Assembly: GCA_021299695.1 (NCBI GenBank)
Contig: JAJTEK010000013.1
Coordinates: 1 to 46,581, forward strand
Length of the DNA: 46,581 nt
Direction of reading: 5' to 3'
DNA from: Pirellula sp.
GTDB taxonomy: Bacteria; Planctomycetota; Planctomycetia; Pirellulales; Pirellulaceae
Shown here: positions 26,024-33,964 of the stretch, piece after piece
How the letters are laid out: every line of letters begins with the position of its first letter
How positions within the stretch are numbered: the first letter of the stretch is position 1
The notes under the pieces: generated by a model
The model's input: only the letters and a program-made list of their open reading frames with translations
The model's database searches: none
What the model was told of the DNA's origin: nothing
Position numbers and translations under genes: made by a program

Positions 26024-26953
26024 TCATTCCGAATTTTTTGCAGGATTTGCTAGCGATTCGTTTGCAAGCAAAACATCCACGGCCACTTCGAGCAGCGTGT
26101 CACCGCCCCCGACGTAGACACCTTGGATCGGTGGAACATCAGCATAATCACGTCCCCAGGCAAGGGTGAGATGGTCCCAATTCGCGCGGACGTTGTTCGT
26201 CGGGTCCCAATCGATCCAACCGAGGTGGCCGAGAAACACACTGACCCAAGCGTGAGAGGCATCGGCACCGATCCGTTTGGATTCCCCTGGAGCGGGAACC
26301 GTAACAAGGTAACCACTGACATAGCGGGCTGGAATCCCGGCGGTTCTCATGCAGGAGATGAACACATTGGCGAGGTCTTGGCAAACTCCTACCCGATTTT
26401 TAAGGGCCGTAAGGGACGGAGTGGTCACATCGGTCGAACTGGGTTCGTAGCGGATGGATTGATGGATGTGTTGATTGATCGAATCGAGTAGAACGAGGCT
26501 ATCGAGGGTTGGATCCCAGACCGACGACACAAAGGACTCGAACTGGTGGTCGATAGCGCAGTAGCGCGATGGACTTAAGAATTCGAGTGCCTGGCGGGTT
26601 TCGGTGGTGCTCGCTCGTCGGATATCGGCTTGGAGATCGCCGATAGAAAATCCGGCGAGTGGAACAAATTGGGTTTCGGAGCGTTCGACCCCGCAGAAAG
26701 AGTGGACACACATTTCGGCGTGGGGGCGTTCAATGCTAAAGAACTCCGTCGGGTTGCCGAAGCTATCGAAGCTAGGAGCTCGATAGTCTGGCTCGGGGGT
26801 AATCTCGATTGCAGAATGGAGTAGCTTTTGGCCAACGACTTCCCGGGGCCGGAGGTGGAGTTGGTTGTGGCATAGGGACGCTTGAACGCTGTGCCGGTAG
26901 TTGGTCCTGTGAGAAATCTGGTATCGTCGTGCCTGAAAACTGGTGCAGGACAT
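26024..26953 (-). CDS. transglutaminase-like cysteine protease family protein
   Basis: 309 residues from the ATG at 26953. The N-terminal part fits the bacterial transglutaminase-like N-domain (RYQISHRTNYRHS, LRPREV). The core holds a complete triad: Cys in RVGVCQDLANVF, His in ASHAWVSV, Asp in WIDWDPTNN, with the usual GIPARYVSGY between them. Such cytoplasmic proteins are often found with alpha-E and circularly permuted ATP-grasp genes in peptide-ligation clusters, but none is present here. The frame is open upstream to 27190, which would run into the divergent methyltransferase; homology starts after MSCTSFQARR. It lies 111 bp upstream of the protease gene on the same strand and may share its transcript. 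Confidence 0.88.
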   Translation of the reverse strand: MSCTSFQARRYQISHRTNYRHSVQASLCHNQLHLRPREVVGQKLLHSAIEITPEPDYRAPSFDSFGNPTEFFSIERPHAEMCVHSFCGVERSETQFVPLAGFSIGDLQADIRRASTTETRQALEFLSPSRYCAIDHQFESFVSSVWDPTLDSLVLLDSINQHIHQSIRYEPSSTDVTTPSLTALKNRVGVCQDLANVFISCMRTAGIPARYVSGYLVTVPAPGESKRIGADASHAWVSVFLGHLGWIDWDPTNNVRANWDHLTLAWGRDYADVPPIQGVYVGGGDTLLEVAVDVLLANESLANPAKNSE

Positions 26954-27079
26954 TCGAAGCCAATCGGGAAATGGAGAAAACCTTGCTTCAAGTTCAGTCC
27001 CCCTATGCATGGGGAACCGAGCTTCGATTATTCTATCGACTCCTAGCAAGGTCCCAACCCCTTCCTTGAGTTCAAACCC

Positions 27080-27865
27080 ATGCAAACCGTCGAAGAAAGC
27101 ATTTACGATCACCCCATCTACTACGACCTTATTTTTGGTAGCGATTGGGCCGCCGAGTACAAGTTCCTGCAGGCAGCCTTTGCAAAGCATGTTAAGGGCA
27201 AGACCAAGCGGCTATTGGAACCAGCCTGTGGGACTGGGCGGCTGCTTTACCGCATGATCAAAGGGGGCTATCACTGCGCTGGGCTGGACTTGAACTCCAA
27301 GGCGATCGAATTTTGCAACCAAAGGCTCAAGCGGCACGAGATCAAACCCACCGCATTTGTCGCTGACATGTGCGATTTCCTTGTCGATAAGCCTTATGAT
27401 GCTGCGTTCAACACCATCAACTCCTTTCGGCATCTTTCCAGTGAGCAGCAAGCCGTCAAGCATCTGCGAGCCATGGCGTCGGCCGTGCGACCAGGTGGGA
27501 TCTATGCGTTAGGTTTCCACCTAACCCCGCTCGTCGGCCCGACGACCGATGAGGAGAGCTGGACGGCTCGGCGAGGTCATTTGCAGGTCAACACCCGTAT
27601 GTGGCCTAGGGATAAAGACCCTAAAGCTCGCGTGGAGCGATTCAATATCCGGTTCGATATCTACCGACCGACCGGTTCGATGCGCATCGACGATTGTTTG
27701 GTGCTTCGAAGCTATACCCACAAGCAGTTTGCAGCGTTGGTCAAGAAGGTACCTTCTTGGACGATCGAGGCCGCCTATGACTTCAGCTACGATATCGACG
27801 AGCCGATCGAGGTCGATGAGACCACCGAAGACGTAGTCTATATCCTAAAGCGCAGTGCCGATTGA
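27080..27865 (+). CDS. class I SAM-dependent methyltransferase
   Basis: 261 residues. Rossmann-type methyltransferase with motif I LLEPACGTGRLLY, the acidic end of strand 2 in CAGLDLNSKAI, FVADMCDF (motif II/III), and the post-motif VRPGGIYALGFHL. The TINSFRHL segment is typical of small-molecule methyltransferases of the Methyltransf_25 type. The substrate cannot be read from the sequence. It is transcribed divergently from the transglutaminase across 126 bp and converges on the diguanylate cyclase, with 37 bp and no terminator between them. Confidence 0.88.
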   Translation: MQTVEESIYDHPIYYDLIFGSDWAAEYKFLQAAFAKHVKGKTKRLLEPACGTGRLLYRMIKGGYHCAGLDLNSKAIEFCNQRLKRHEIKPTAFVADMCDFLVDKPYDAAFNTINSFRHLSSEQQAVKHLRAMASAVRPGGIYALGFHLTPLVGPTTDEESWTARRGHLQVNTRMWPRDKDPKARVERFNIRFDIYRPTGSMRIDDCLVLRSYTHKQFAALVKKVPSWTIEAAYDFSYDIDEPIEVDETTEDVVYILKRSAD

Positions 27866-27902
27866 CACTCGCCTTGCCGCTGAACGAAGACCGAATTTTA
27901 CC

Positions 27903-28541
27903 CTAGGGCAACGAACGGGCCAATCGCACGCAATTCCCGCCCGATTCTTTCGCCTCATACAAGGCGCGATCGGCTCGATCTTGCCATTCCTCGATCGACT
28001 CAACCACGGTCCGCTGTGCGACCCCTAGGCTGCATCGAATAACGATTGAATGCTGGCCATCTCGGAATGGAGATCCCCTTAGGGTTTCGAGCCAAAGCTC
28101 AACCTTTTCGTTGAGACGCTCTAAGGGCTGGGCTGAGAAAATCGCGAACTCTTCTCCGCCAACCCTTGCCAAGACAGAATCAGAAGTCTCAAAACCTATT
28201 CTGAGCCGATCTGCAAACTCCTTGAGAACACGATCCCCTGTTCGGTGTCCATACCGATCATTGGTCTGTTTGAATTGATCCAGATCCAGCATCACCAAGG
28301 TTTGGGGCCTGGTAGACGGCACCAACATTTGCATGGCTCGATCCCATCCACGTCGATTCAAAAGACCGGTTAAAAAATCGTAAAAGGCTAGTTCTTGATT
28401 CCCCTGGGCCACTTGCAATTGCGTCTTGAGCAGGCCGACTTGTTGCGATAGCCGAAAGGATCGGATTCCAAAGTACAGAGCGACAAGGCTGAGCAACCCG
28501 CAAAGAACTGCCAGCGACTGGTTGTTGGTCATCGACCACAT
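27903..28541 (-). CDS. membrane-anchored diguanylate cyclase (GGDEF)
   Basis: 212 residues. One N-terminal transmembrane helix (SLAVLCGLLSLVALYFGI), a short coiled-coil linker, then a GGDEF domain with the active-site motif GGEEF (in ARVGGEEFAIF), DFLTGLLNRRG and DLDQFKQTNDRYGH. It makes cyclic di-GMP from two GTP. The usual RxxD inhibitory site five residues before GGEEF is missing (the region reads FETSDSVLAR), so product inhibition is unlikely. The start has AGGAG ten bases upstream. It lies 28 bp after uppS and is probably the last gene of the zinc ribbon-purA-uppS transcript. Confidence 0.92.
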   Translation of the reverse strand: MWSMTNNQSLAVLCGLLSLVALYFGIRSFRLSQQVGLLKTQLQVAQGNQELAFYDFLTGLLNRRGWDRAMQMLVPSTRPQTLVMLDLDQFKQTNDRYGHRTGDRVLKEFADRLRIGFETSDSVLARVGGEEFAIFSAQPLERLNEKVELWLETLRGSPFRDGQHSIVIRCSLGVAQRTVVESIEEWQDRADRALYEAKESGGNCVRLARSLP

Positions 28542-28569
28542 TTTCGGAATGCTCCTCGACGCAGCTACC

Positions 28570-29337
28570 TTAGGCCAATCCTCCGAAACGTCGGTCCCGT
28601 TTGACGAACTCGCCGACGGCTTCGATCAGATCCTGTTTGCCGAACTCGGGCCAAGCTTTGGGAGTGATCCAAATCTCGGAGTAGCTGATTTGCCAGAGCA
28701 AGAAGTTACTGATTCGCAATTCACCGCTGGTTCGGATCAAGAGATCCGGATCGGGAAGGGTGTTTGTATAGAGATGTTCGGAGATAGTCGCCTCACAAAT
28801 GTCGTTGGGATTGAGGATTCCATTTGCGACCTCATGGGAGATTTCCCGAACCGCGTCGACGATTTCCTGGCGAGCCCCGTAGTTGATCGCAAGCACCAGC
28901 GTTTGTTTTGTCCCATGCTTGCACCGATCGATGGCTTGCTCCATCACATCCAGGACATCTTGGCCCAATCCGTCTCGACGCCCTATGACCATCAGACGCA
29001 CTCCATTGGCGATAAGTCGCTTGGTTTGGTTGATGAGGTACGTCTTGAGGAGGCCCATCAAAAAGTCGAGTTCGTCCTTGGGTCGTTTCCAGTTTTCGTT
29101 CGAAAAACAATAGAGCGTCAGGTAGGGGATTCCGAGTTCCCCGCAAGTGGTAAGTGCTACTTCGACGGAATTGGCACCTTGGCGATGTCCTTCGATGCGT
29201 GGCAGTCCCCGGGTTTTAGCCCATCTTCCGTTGCCATCCATGATGATCGCAACGTGCTTGGGAAGGCGAGCCGGATCGATGGCTTCCAGGGAACCAGAGT
29301 GATGATCTACCTGTTTTTTTCTACCGAAGATGGCCAT
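28570..29337 (-). CDS. uppS: isoprenyl transferase (undecaprenyl diphosphate synthase)
   Basis: 255 residues from the ATG at 29337; a TTG lies just upstream. Cis-prenyltransferase that extends farnesyl diphosphate with isopentenyl diphosphate to make the C55 lipid carrier for wall and surface polysaccharides. All family motifs are seen: HVAIIMDGNGRWA (catalytic Asp), EGHRQGANSV, YCFSNENWKRP, INYGARQEIVDA, LPDPDLLIRTSGELRISNFL and SYSEIW. The N-terminus has about 27 extra residues before the first strand, common in this family. It follows purA by 22 bp in the same direction. Confidence 0.96.
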   Translation of the reverse strand: MAIFGRKKQVDHHSGSLEAIDPARLPKHVAIIMDGNGRWAKTRGLPRIEGHRQGANSVEVALTTCGELGIPYLTLYCFSNENWKRPKDELDFLMGLLKTYLINQTKRLIANGVRLMVIGRRDGLGQDVLDVMEQAIDRCKHGTKQTLVLAINYGARQEIVDAVREISHEVANGILNPNDICEATISEHLYTNTLPDPDLLIRTSGELRISNFLLWQISYSEIWITPKAWPEFGKQDLIEAVGEFVKRDRRFGGLA

Positions 29338-29359
29338 CAATCCAACCTTGCGAAACCGA

Positions 29360-30649
29360 CTACATCAGAAAGATTGTCTGCTCACGGTCTGGTCCAACCG
29401 AAAGGACTCCAAGGGGAACCGAAACAAGTTCCGAGATGCGGTCCATGTACTTGCGAGCATTGCTTGGGAAATCTTCGAGTGTCCGCACCTTGGTAACATC
29501 CTGGTTCCAGCCGGGGAGTGTTTCGTAGATGGGCTTGCATCGCCGAAGCGTGTCGGCTTGGCTTGGAAGTCGATCGATCCGTTGGCCGTCGAGTTCGTAG
29601 GCCACACAGACTTGAAGTGTTTCGAAATGGCTCAGAACATCTAGCATCATCAGCGAGAGATAATTCGCACCGCTTAGGCGGGCCGTGTACCGTACAGCTA
29701 CTGCATCGAACCAACCGCAGCGTCTCGGGCGGCCTGTTGTAGTTCCATACTCACGTCCAATTTCCCGAATCTTGTTACCGGTCTGGTCGAGCAATTCGGT
29801 TGGAAATGGGCCTCCGCCGACGCGAGTCGAATAAGCTTTTGCGACTCCTATCATGCACTCGATGGATCGGGGTGGAACGCCCGATCCGCTCGATACGCCG
29901 ACGCCAGATGCGTTACTGCTGGTTACAAAAGGGAAGGTACCGTGGTCGATATCGAGCAAGGAGCCTTGGGCACCTTCCATAAGAAGCTTCTTGTTCGCGT
30001 CGAGTTGATCGTGGAGAAAGTACGTCGTATCGCAAATCATGCTTCCGAGAGAATCAGCCCAAGACCGACAAAGCGAGATGATTTTCTCAGCGTCAAGTTG
30101 GGCGATGTCTTCGGGGCTAGCCAGAGGGGCCAAGAGGGAACGCTTGGCCTGGACAATCTCTCGAATCCGGTCCGATAAAAGAGGACTTACTAGGTCGGCC
30201 ATGCGGATCGCATGGGTTCGACCCACTTTGTCGCGATAGCATGGACCGATGCCTCGGTTGGTTGTTCCTATGCTTTCGCCACTGACGACCGTTTTGTTGA
30301 TGGCTCGATCTTCGATCATATGCCAAGGCATCACGACGTGAGCTCGCTCGCTGATCATCAGGTTGTTTCGCGGATGGATTCCCCGCGACTCGAGCCCAGT
30401 GATTTCTTGGATGAGCATGTTCGGTTCGATCACCACCCCTGGACAGATCACATTCTGAATTTGGCTCGAGAGAATTCCCGATGGGACATGGTGTAGCTTG
30501 TAGACCTCCTTACCCGTCACCACGGTATGGCCTGCATTCGCGCCACCTTGGTAACGAACCACTACGTCGTAGTTAGGGGCCAGAAGGTCGACAAGTTTCC
30601 CTTTGGCTTCATCTCCCCATTGTAGGCCGATCACACAAGTCGCTGGCAC
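29360..30649 (-). CDS. purA: adenylosuccinate synthase
   Basis: 429 residues, GTG start, GGGA seven bases upstream. Converts IMP and aspartate with GTP to adenylosuccinate, the first committed step to AMP. Conserved parts seen: [15 protein letters not shown] (GTP loop; the common GDEGKGK has Ala for the fourth residue here), [51 protein letters not shown] and [12 protein letters not shown]. Full family length. It sits 71 bp after the zinc-ribbon gene and is followed closely by uppS, so this is a housekeeping transcript. Confidence 0.97.
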   Translation of the reverse strand: MPATCVIGLQWGDEAKGKLVDLLAPNYDVVVRYQGGANAGHTVVTGKEVYKLHHVPSGILSSQIQNVICPGVVIEPNMLIQEITGLESRGIHPRNNLMISERAHVVMPWHMIEDRAINKTVVSGESIGTTNRGIGPCYRDKVGRTHAIRMADLVSPLLSDRIREIVQAKRSLLAPLASPEDIAQLDAEKIISLCRSWADSLGSMICDTTYFLHDQLDANKKLLMEGAQGSLLDIDHGTFPFVTSSNASGVGVSSGSGVPPRSIECMIGVAKAYSTRVGGGPFPTELLDQTGNKIREIGREYGTTTGRPRRCGWFDAVAVRYTARLSGANYLSLMMLDVLSHFETLQVCVAYELDGQRIDRLPSQADTLRRCKPIYETLPGWNQDVTKVRTLEDFPSNARKYMDRISELVSVPLGVLSVGPDREQTIFLM

Positions 30650-30720
30650 AGATATTTCCCGTCTAAAAGTGGTCCGAAAAGTTCTAGAGTCTATGGCCTA
30701 GAGGCTTGGAGCGTCAAGGC

Positions 30721-30906
30721 TTAACCGCGGCCCCCCTCGCAACAGGTCTCGCAGATCCTGTGGCAACGGCTGCATTGGAATTTGGCTCGGATTTCGATCA
30801 GCCGGCCACTACAGACTGGGCAACAAGGAATGCTTGAGAACTCCATGACGACCGGGTCCTGGCGAATCGGTTTGGGCTCGGGGTTTGGAGTGGTTTTCGG
30901 ATCCAT
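30721..30906 (-). CDS. small zinc-ribbon protein
   Basis: 61 residues. A Pro-rich N-terminal third is followed by eight cysteines in a compact pattern: CC at 28-29, C32, C45, C48, C52 and CC at 55-56. CPVC (29-32) and CSRC (45-48) form a typical treble-clef or rubredoxin-like zinc ribbon. The CETCCEGG end adds a further possible knuckle. The start is an ATG. Its length, dense Cys pattern and co-directional position 71 bp before purA support a real gene. The role is unknown; nucleic-acid or protein binding is usual for such modules. Confidence 0.72.
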   Translation of the reverse strand: MDPKTTPNPEPKPIRQDPVVMEFSSIPCCPVCSGRLIEIRAKFQCSRCHRICETCCEGGRG

Positions 30907-31217
30907 AAAATTGATGAGTTTTGATGTGTCTTGTCGATTTTATCGATCGCTTTCTTCGGTCGATTCTTCCAAGCTCGCTCGAAGCGACCTTTTGTACCGA
31001 AGGTTTCCGAATTACCATTAGCCTGCGAACCCCGGGAGTCGACCGCGCTGGACACTTGAGCGATGCTGACTGGGTACAGAATGAGCAAGGTGTACTAGAG
31101 GTATCTTAGCAGAAGTCCGGGACGGTTTTGATCCGGAGAGGGCTTCCAGTGTGGATTTCGCCGGATGGTTTTGCCAGATTAGGATGTGTCAGATTGGGAT
31201 TCAGATTAGGATTTTGT
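30907..31217. other. 311-bp divergent intergenic region
   Basis: Lies between the zinc-ribbon gene (leftward) and the membrane-protein gene (rightward), so it should contain promoters for both. I see no convincing -35/-10 pair, hairpin or RNA gene. The right end has a short direct repetition (GATTGGGATTCAGATTAGGATT near 31193-31214, read in parts) just before the ribosome site. Confidence 0.4.
31208..31211 (+). promoter_or_regulatory. Shine-Dalgarno site deciding the start at 31218
   Basis: AGGA six bases before the ATG at 31218. The frame is open back to 31128, but the extra 30 residues have no support. Confidence 0.5.
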
Positions 31218-31904
31218 ATGGCCCTTGAACCGGACACCAAAGGTCGGACCATCCGATGGCCCGCTTGGCTGCGCGCTGCGGTGTCGGTCCTCCTTGTACT
31301 TCATTTCGGATTGATTTCGTTGGTTTACTTCTCGAACAACAGTTTGAGTCGCATGCCGATTGCCGACAATGTGCTAATTCGGATGCAACCTTACCTTGTC
31401 GGATTGGGTTGGTACACCGAGTTGCTTCCCATGTCGATCGTCGGTTCGGAATCCTTCGACCGTCCTGTCCAAATCGACTACCGCACCGACCGCAATAGCC
31501 GAACGTGGACTGCTTGGATCGACTCGGCTAGTTCGGACGCACGCTGGCGACGTCTTTCGCAACTAGCAGGGGCTCTTGCGAGCAACGAGGATGAGGAGGG
31601 TTTCGGATTGATCGCACTTTCTTTGGTCAAGCGAGCAAAAGCACAGGGGTTGGAGATCGATCAAATTCGATTCACGGCCAAAGACTCGACGGTCAAGGGA
31701 AACGGACTGCTTTATCAGGCAACCGTGATTCCCTTGTCAAACGGGGAATTGACTCTGGTGCCTTCGATAGATTCGACCAGGACCGTCCCTGTGACGAAAA
31801 CCTCTATCACAAAAGCCCAAGCTTCATCGAACAATCCTGCCGGTGCGAGCAACCCTGCCACACGAGATTCAGTGGAATCAGGAGCTATGCGTGGAACGAA
31901 CTGA
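31218..31904 (+). CDS. membrane protein of unknown function, HTTM partner
   Basis: 228 residues from the ATG at 31218. One strong transmembrane segment near the N-terminus (AAVSVLLVLHFGLISLVYF), then a soluble region containing TAWIDSASSDARWRRL and, after residue 180, a Ser/Thr/Ala-rich tail. No family recognised. The gene overlaps the start of the HTTM-like gene by 14 bases, so the pair is translationally coupled and the products are likely to interact in the membrane. Confidence 0.75.
   Translation: MALEPDTKGRTIRWPAWLRAAVSVLLVLHFGLISLVYFSNNSLSRMPIADNVLIRMQPYLVGLGWYTELLPMSIVGSESFDRPVQIDYRTDRNSRTWTAWIDSASSDARWRRLSQLAGALASNEDEEGFGLIALSLVKRAKAQGLEIDQIRFTAKDSTVKGNGLLYQATVIPLSNGELTLVPSIDSTRTVPVTKTSITKAQASSNNPAGASNPATRDSVESGAMRGTN
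31881..31884 (+). promoter_or_regulatory. Shine-Dalgarno site deciding the HTTM-like start
   Basis: GGAG six bases before the GTG at 31891, within the end of the upstream gene. Favours the 304-residue product over the 31843 start. Confidence 0.5.
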
Positions 31905-32805
31905 ACCGGCGAGCTTCGCACAAGGGCTAAAGCAGTTGCCAGGAACCTGGAACGAGTTTTGGTTTTCCCCTGCGTCTGTGGCTTCAATGGCCTGGGTAAG
32001 GCAACTCTTTGCGCTGAGCATTGCGTTCCAATTCGTTTCGTATTTGCTTTGGGTTCCCCAGTGGCTCTCGGGCGACGGCTGGCTAGGGTCCCAAGCGGGT
32101 CGGTATTTGATCGGTCAAGGGATGCCCGATACGGGTAGCCAATACCGCTGGTCTATTTTGTACTTTCTTACCAGTCCGCTGGCTGGCCAGGCAGTTTGCG
32201 TGATCGGATTTTTGGCGAGCGTTTTGATGTTCCTAGGACTAGGACATCGCATCGCTCCGATTTTGGCCTGGGCATGCATGATGATGGTACATCATCGGGC
32301 CCCTTGGTTGACGATGCCCTCGGAGATCCTTATGTCAGCCGGGCTTTTCTATTTGGCCATCGAGCCTGGTGGATCGCTTTTGCCGAATCCTTCGCTCAAG
32401 GGATCCGCAGATCGATACAGTGTGCTTGCAAACATCGCCCTACGATGCCTGCAGATTCATTGGATTCTATGGGTAGGGTTGTCGTTTGCCAGCATGCTGC
32501 AGCAACCGGTTTGGTGGACCGGGGAAGCAATTGGACTGCTTTCGGAGCAAGGCTCTGGTTGGTTAGGAAAGATAACTCGGGACGCTGGGCTCGGGCAATG
32601 CATCAGCTTGGTTTTCTTGATGCTCCATGCATTAAGCTTGGTGTGTCTTTGCAATCAAAGGTTGCGTAGTCTAGGGGTCGTTTTCACGATCCTGCTCGGA
32701 ATGGGTTATATTTTTCTTACCGGTGACTTGCTACTGGGTTTGATCGCTGGAGCTTACGCTATGGCATTCGTACCAGAGAGCATGCGCACGAGGGATATTC
32801 CCTGA
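31891..32805 (+). CDS. HTTM-like polytopic membrane protein
   Basis: 304 residues with about eight hydrophobic segments. The general order of features (MAWVRQLFALSIAFQ; a YLIGQGMPDTGSQYRWSILY loop; GHRIAPILAWACMMMVHHRAPWL; a later helix containing QIHWILWVGLSFASML) matches HTTM proteins, distant relatives of vitamin-K-dependent gamma-carboxylase. In this family the loop near the HHRAP region is well conserved. Bacterial HTTM proteins have no settled function. The usual DCC1-type thiol partner is absent; the paired upstream gene is of another kind. Confidence 0.75.
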   Translation: MERTEPASFAQGLKQLPGTWNEFWFSPASVASMAWVRQLFALSIAFQFVSYLLWVPQWLSGDGWLGSQAGRYLIGQGMPDTGSQYRWSILYFLTSPLAGQAVCVIGFLASVLMFLGLGHRIAPILAWACMMMVHHRAPWLTMPSEILMSAGLFYLAIEPGGSLLPNPSLKGSADRYSVLANIALRCLQIHWILWVGLSFASMLQQPVWWTGEAIGLLSEQGSGWLGKITRDAGLGQCISLVFLMLHALSLVCLCNQRLRSLGVVFTILLGMGYIFLTGDLLLGLIAGAYAMAFVPESMRTRDIP

Positions 32806-32891
32806 GAAATCTGATACAATCCTGGGTCTATAGCACTGTGTAAAAGCGATTTTGAAACGCATCCGACCGAAACTCTCTCGATACAAAAAGA

Positions 32892-33899
32892 ATGCCAACC
32901 CAAAACGATTCACCGTTGAAGCCTGAAACGACAATTGGTCCACGTCGCGGATCCGACCGGATCCCGAGACGCGATCTGTTCACCCTAGCCGCAGGCGCCG
33001 TGGTCCTTGGCACGACCGTGGATTCCTCGGTCGTCTCCCTTGCGTCATCGGCCTTAACCAACCATCCAGGAGTTTCGAAATTGAAATACTGTCTGAATAC
33101 AAGCACCATACATGGCGAAGTTATCCCGATTGTCGAACAGGTCTCGATTGCTCAGAAAGCAGGCTACGACTCTTTAGAGATCTGGCTTAGGGATGTCGAC
33201 AAATACACCTCCGGCGGAGGTAGTCTAAGCGATTTGCGCAAGAGGATCGCCGATGCGGGATTGACTCTCGAGAGCGCGATTGCCTTTGCACCTTGGATCT
33301 TGTCCGACTTGGAGGCACACAAAAAAGCGCTCGAGCAGGCCAAGAAGGAAATGGAGATCGTGGTAGCTCTTGGCGGCAAGCGAATTGCAGCCCCTCCTGC
33401 GGGAGCCGTCGATGGGGAATTGCTCAATCTCGATGTCGCTGGCGAGCGTTATCGAGCCCTGCTGGAACTTGGACGAGCCGTCGGTTGTCTTCCAATGCTT
33501 GAGGTTTGGGGTTTCTCCAAAAATCTATCGAAGTTATCAGAGGTATTGCATGTGGCGGCCGCCTCGCAGCATCCGGATGCTTGTGTTCTACCTGATGTCT
33601 ACCATCTTTATAAGGGTGGATCGAACTTCAACGACTTAGGTTTGCTTGCCGGCACCAAGATTCCCGTTTTTCACATGAACGACTATCCAGACATGGCGAG
33701 AGATAAGATTTCCGATGCGGATCGTGTCTATCCTGGCGACGGCATCGCTCCGATTGGAGAGATTCTCAAGACGGTCATGGCAAGTGGATTCAACGGCGTG
33801 CTATCCCTGGAGCTCTTCAACCGCGAGTACTGGAAGCTCGATCCGCTCGAGAATGCAACCGTGGGTCTGAGAAAAATGAAGAGTGTGATACCTGCGTAA
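32892..33899 (+). CDS. Tat-exported sugar phosphate isomerase/epimerase-like TIM barrel
   Basis: 335 residues. Twin-arginine signal (IPRRDLFTLAAGAVVLG) followed by a xylose-isomerase-like TIM barrel. Candidate metal ligands in order: Glu in MLEVWGFS, Asp in LPDVYHLYKGG, His in FHMNDYP and Glu in LSLELFNREYW. The segment KYCLNTSTIHG is typical of the first strand of planctomycete members. Expected to be folded with its metal in the cytoplasm and exported. Substrate unknown (a sugar or inositol derivative is usual). A weak AAAGA precedes the ATG. It follows the HTTM-like gene by 86 bp. Confidence 0.88.
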   Translation: MPTQNDSPLKPETTIGPRRGSDRIPRRDLFTLAAGAVVLGTTVDSSVVSLASSALTNHPGVSKLKYCLNTSTIHGEVIPIVEQVSIAQKAGYDSLEIWLRDVDKYTSGGGSLSDLRKRIADAGLTLESAIAFAPWILSDLEAHKKALEQAKKEMEIVVALGGKRIAAPPAGAVDGELLNLDVAGERYRALLELGRAVGCLPMLEVWGFSKNLSKLSEVLHVAAASQHPDACVLPDVYHLYKGGSNFNDLGLLAGTKIPVFHMNDYPDMARDKISDADRVYPGDGIAPIGEILKTVMASGFNGVLSLELFNREYWKLDPLENATVGLRKMKSVIPA

Positions 33900-33964
33900 T
33901 TCGAGACCGATACAAAACCCGTTTTAAACCGAGCCATTGAGCGAAGGCCTAGGAGAATTTTCCG

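Noticed and set aside
26954-27190. Extended start of the transglutaminase gene
   Set aside because: It would overlap the divergent methyltransferase and lacks family similarity; the ATG at 26953 fits the family.
28426-29496. Long plus-strand open frame of 356 codons
   Set aside because: Lies antisense to uppS, whose motifs are all intact, and has no recognisable domain.
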